Notes under the pieces: generated by a model | Told to the model about the DNA's origin: nothing | Databases searched by the model: none | The model's input: the letters and a program-made list of their open reading frames with translations, nothing else | From: an uncultured Candidatus Actinomarina sp. | Lineage (GTDB): Bacteria > Actinomycetota > Acidimicrobiia > Actinomarinales > Actinomarinaceae | DNA: 64,000 bases | Reading direction: 5' to 3' | NCBI GenBank assembly: GCA_902555055.1 | Contig: CACDQN010000002.1 | Location: 1-64,000, forward strand | In this document: positions 62,422 to 64,000 of the stretch, piece by piece | Layout of the letters: each line of letters begins with the position of its first letter | Numbering within the stretch: the first letter of the stretch is position 1 | Program-made: the position numbers and the translations under genes

Positions 62422-63907
62422 TTATACCAGCCATTGCAAGTCCTATATTTTCAACAGTTGCTAATTCAGTCTCAATTTCTGTAATTACCTTACCTTCATA
62501 CATAACTATTAATCTGTCAGAAAGTTTAAATAATTCGTCTAAGTCTTCAGAAATTAAAAGTATTGCTGACCCCTTATCTCTTTGATCAATAATTAAGTTG
62601 TGTATTGAGTCGACCGCACTTACATCCAAACCTCTAGTAGGTTGAGCTGCAATAATGACATCTGGATTAGAGATCAGCTCTCGCCCCATCAAAAGTTTCT
62701 GCATGTTTCCGCCTGATAGTGTTGAAATTTCAGCTTTTACATCTGGTGCTTTAATTGAAAATTTATTAATTAGGTCATTTAGTGAATTTAACAAAACATT
62801 TTTTGATAAGTGAGGTCCGAAGCTTGCTTGAAAATATTCCTTAATAGCTGAATTATCTAAAACTGAAACTCCTGGTGCTAAACCTACGCCGAGTCTATTT
62901 TCAGGTATATAGGAAAGGTTTAATTTTTTTCTTGATTTTACCCCTTTTCCTGTAACATCTTTTGTTTTAACAATAACCCGTCCTTCAAAATCTTTGATAA
63001 TTCCACAAATAATATTTGCTAATTCAACTTGACCATTTCCTGATACACCAGCTACTCCTAAAACTTCACCTGATTTTATCTCTAGTGACACATTTTGAAG
63101 AGTTTTTATATTTTGCTCATTTGTAAATGAGATATCTACAGCTTCCAATTTAGTGTCACCTTTAAAATTATTTTTATCAAATTTTGATGTCTTTACTTCA
63201 CCCATCATTAGTTCAATTAGTTGGGTATCTGATACTGTTTTAGTATCTAAATCTTTTGCAACCATTTTGCCGTTCTTCATAACATAGATAGTTTCAGTAA
63301 AGTCTTTGATTTCTTTTAATTTATGAGTAATTAACACAATAGTTTTTTCATCTTCTTGTGAAAGAGTCTCCAAAGATTCTTTTAACTGAACTGTTTCCTG
63401 AGGGGTAAGAACAGCTGTCGGTTCATCAAGTAACATTATTGAACTATTATGAAAAATTAGCTTCATAATTTCTACTTTTTGCTTCTCTCCAACCGATAAC
63501 TCTGAAACTGGTGTCATGGCATTTAGATTAAGTGCAAAAATATCTGAGTATTTCGAAAATGCTTCACTAAAGTCATTTTGATAAATATTTGACTTGGATA
63601 AAGTTAAGTTGTCTTTAATAGAGAAGCTATCAATAAGTCGGAATTCTTGATGTACCATTCCAATGCCATAAGAAGATGCTAAATCAGGATTCAGACGCTT
63701 TATTAATTGTCCATTTATTGTTAGGGTACCTTTTTCAGGTATATAAATACCTGAAAGAATGTTCATCAAAGATGACTTACCAGCACCATTTTCTCCTAAG
63801 AGCCCATGTATTATTCCTTTTTCAAGAAAAAAATCAACATCATCTAGTGCTTTTATATTTCCAAAAGATTTAGAAATACCTTTGGCTTCTAATATAGGGT
63901 TTTTCAT
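62414..63907 (-). CDS. Nucleoside ABC transporter ATPase, two domains (NupO-like)
   Basis: 497 residues with two nucleotide-binding domains, as in ribose/nucleoside importers. First: Walker A GLLGENGAGKSSLMNIL, signature LSVGEKQKVEIMKL, Walker B IMLLDEPTAVLTP. Second: GVAGVSGNGQVELANII lacking the Walker A lysine, then LSGGNMQKLLMGREL and DVIIAAQPTRGLDVSA. The degenerate second Walker A is normal for this family. Preceded by a hairpin after the binding-protein gene. Confidence 0.94.
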   Translation of the reverse strand: MKNPILEAKGISKSFGNIKALDDVDFFLEKGIIHGLLGENGAGKSSLMNILSGIYIPEKGTLTINGQLIKRLNPDLASSYGIGMVHQEFRLIDSFSIKDNLTLSKSNIYQNDFSEAFSKYSDIFALNLNAMTPVSELSVGEKQKVEIMKLIFHNSSIMLLDEPTAVLTPQETVQLKESLETLSQEDEKTIVLITHKLKEIKDFTETIYVMKNGKMVAKDLDTKTVSDTQLIELMMGEVKTSKFDKNNFKGDTKLEAVDISFTNEQNIKTLQNVSLEIKSGEVLGVAGVSGNGQVELANIICGIIKDFEGRVIVKTKDVTGKGVKSRKKLNLSYIPENRLGVGLAPGVSVLDNSAIKEYFQASFGPHLSKNVLLNSLNDLINKFSIKAPDVKAEISTLSGGNMQKLLMGRELISNPDVIIAAQPTRGLDVSAVDSIHNLIIDQRDKGSAILLISEDLDELFKLSDRLIVMYEGKVITEIETELATVENIGLAMAGINE

Positions 63908-63918
63908 GTTGAGTAAAA

Positions 63919-63950
63919 TTAGACACTCCAGTAAATACTGGAGTGTCTAA
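63919..63950 (-). terminator. Hairpin between a binding-protein gene and the nucleoside importer genes
   Basis: Perfect inverted repeat TTAGACACTCCAGTA/TACTGGAGTGTCTAA around AA (13 bp stem, 6-base loop allowing for sterics). On the minus strand it is followed by an AT-rich TAATTTTAC rather than a strong T tract, so partial read-through to the ATPase gene is expected, as at 29306. Confidence 0.65.
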
Positions 63951-63961
63951 AAATTAAATAG

Positions 63962-64000
63962 TTATGGATTAACTGTTCCTATAACATTGTCGATGAACTC
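63962..64000 (-). CDS. C-terminal end of a gene, probable nucleoside-binding lipoprotein (partial)
   Basis: An open frame ending in EFIDNVIGTVNP then TAA enters from the window edge. Only 12 residues are seen. BmpA-type binding-protein genes normally precede the ATPase and the hairpin between supports this, but identity is inferred from position. Confidence 0.45.
   Translation of the reverse strand, partial: EFIDNVIGTVNP

Noticed and set aside
1-64000. Insertion sequences, prophage genes, integrases or toxin-antitoxin pairs
   Set aside because: None of the genes read has transposase, integrase, phage structural or typical toxin-antitoxin character, and no long terminal repeats were seen by eye.

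Overview
The window is AT-rich (by eye about one third G+C, not computed) and extremely gene-dense: no gap reaches 300 bases, most genes within a block overlap or abut, and convergent genes often overlap at their stops. Together with a proteorhodopsin-type pump, a class II photolyase and compact enzymes, this points to a streamlined, free-living surface-water bacterium. The eno, FtsB/DivIC, DUF501, Ppx/GppA order, the sufB-sufD-Rieske-sufC order and the fused biotin carboxylase-carrier protein with a PccB-type partner are actinobacterial traits. A low-GC marine actinobacterium (Candidatus Actinomarina-like) is my best guess. It is an inference, not a database match.

Layout. 1-12.3 kb (minus): a large lipoprotein with an HExxH motif at the downstream end of a fatty-acid operon (acyl-CoA carboxylase beta, bioY, biotin carboxylase-BCCP, acpS, fabD, fabH, fabG, acpP, fabF), divergent from birA. 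12.4-16 kb (plus): birA, an alcohol dehydrogenase/GFO-type fusion and an inositol-monophosphatase-like gene, facing tRNA-Arg. 16.1-27.7 kb (plus): an ABC-2 efflux pair behind a strong palindrome, then rplY, pth, pgsA, an epimerase, mfd, mazG, eno, the FtsB-like gene, DUF501 and ppx/gppA, then tRNA-Leu. 27.9-35.4 kb: a sugar ABC importer locus with a binding protein, attenuator hairpin, two permeases, an unknown lipoprotein, a ROK kinase lacking its usual zinc ligands, a divergent second binding-protein homologue and a convergent ATPase. 35.5-41.1 kb: class II photolyase, rhodopsin, a BdbC/DsbB-like and a TlpA-like thiol pair, then menG-like and a flavin-barrel/UbiA prenyltransferase fusion. 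41.2-46.6 kb: a heterodimeric ABC exporter, an orphan DNA methyltransferase, an M23 peptidase and an unknown gene. 46.6-52 kb: suf genes, fumC and rpiB. 52-64 kb (minus): a nucleoside ABC importer followed by pyrR, pyrB, pyrC, carA, carB, pyrF, a short pyrD and a very short phosphoribosyltransferase.

How it fits together. The biotin transporter, biotin ligase and biotin enzyme lie together with fatty-acid synthesis. Imported sugar is taken up and phosphorylated by one locus. Nucleoside salvage and a nearly complete UMP pathway are contiguous. Two identical-consensus Crp/Fnr-like palindromes (TTGTG-N8-CACAA) lie upstream of the rhodopsin gene and in the menaquinone-gene/ABC-exporter divergent gap, hinting at shared energy-state control. 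Several transcription-unit heads have a -10-like hexamer 6-8 bases before the start codon, suggesting leaderless mRNAs. The strongest unexplained items are the 118-residue phosphoribosyltransferase at the pyr operon end, the flavin-barrel/UbiA fusion, the second binding-protein homologue and the Crp-like sites.
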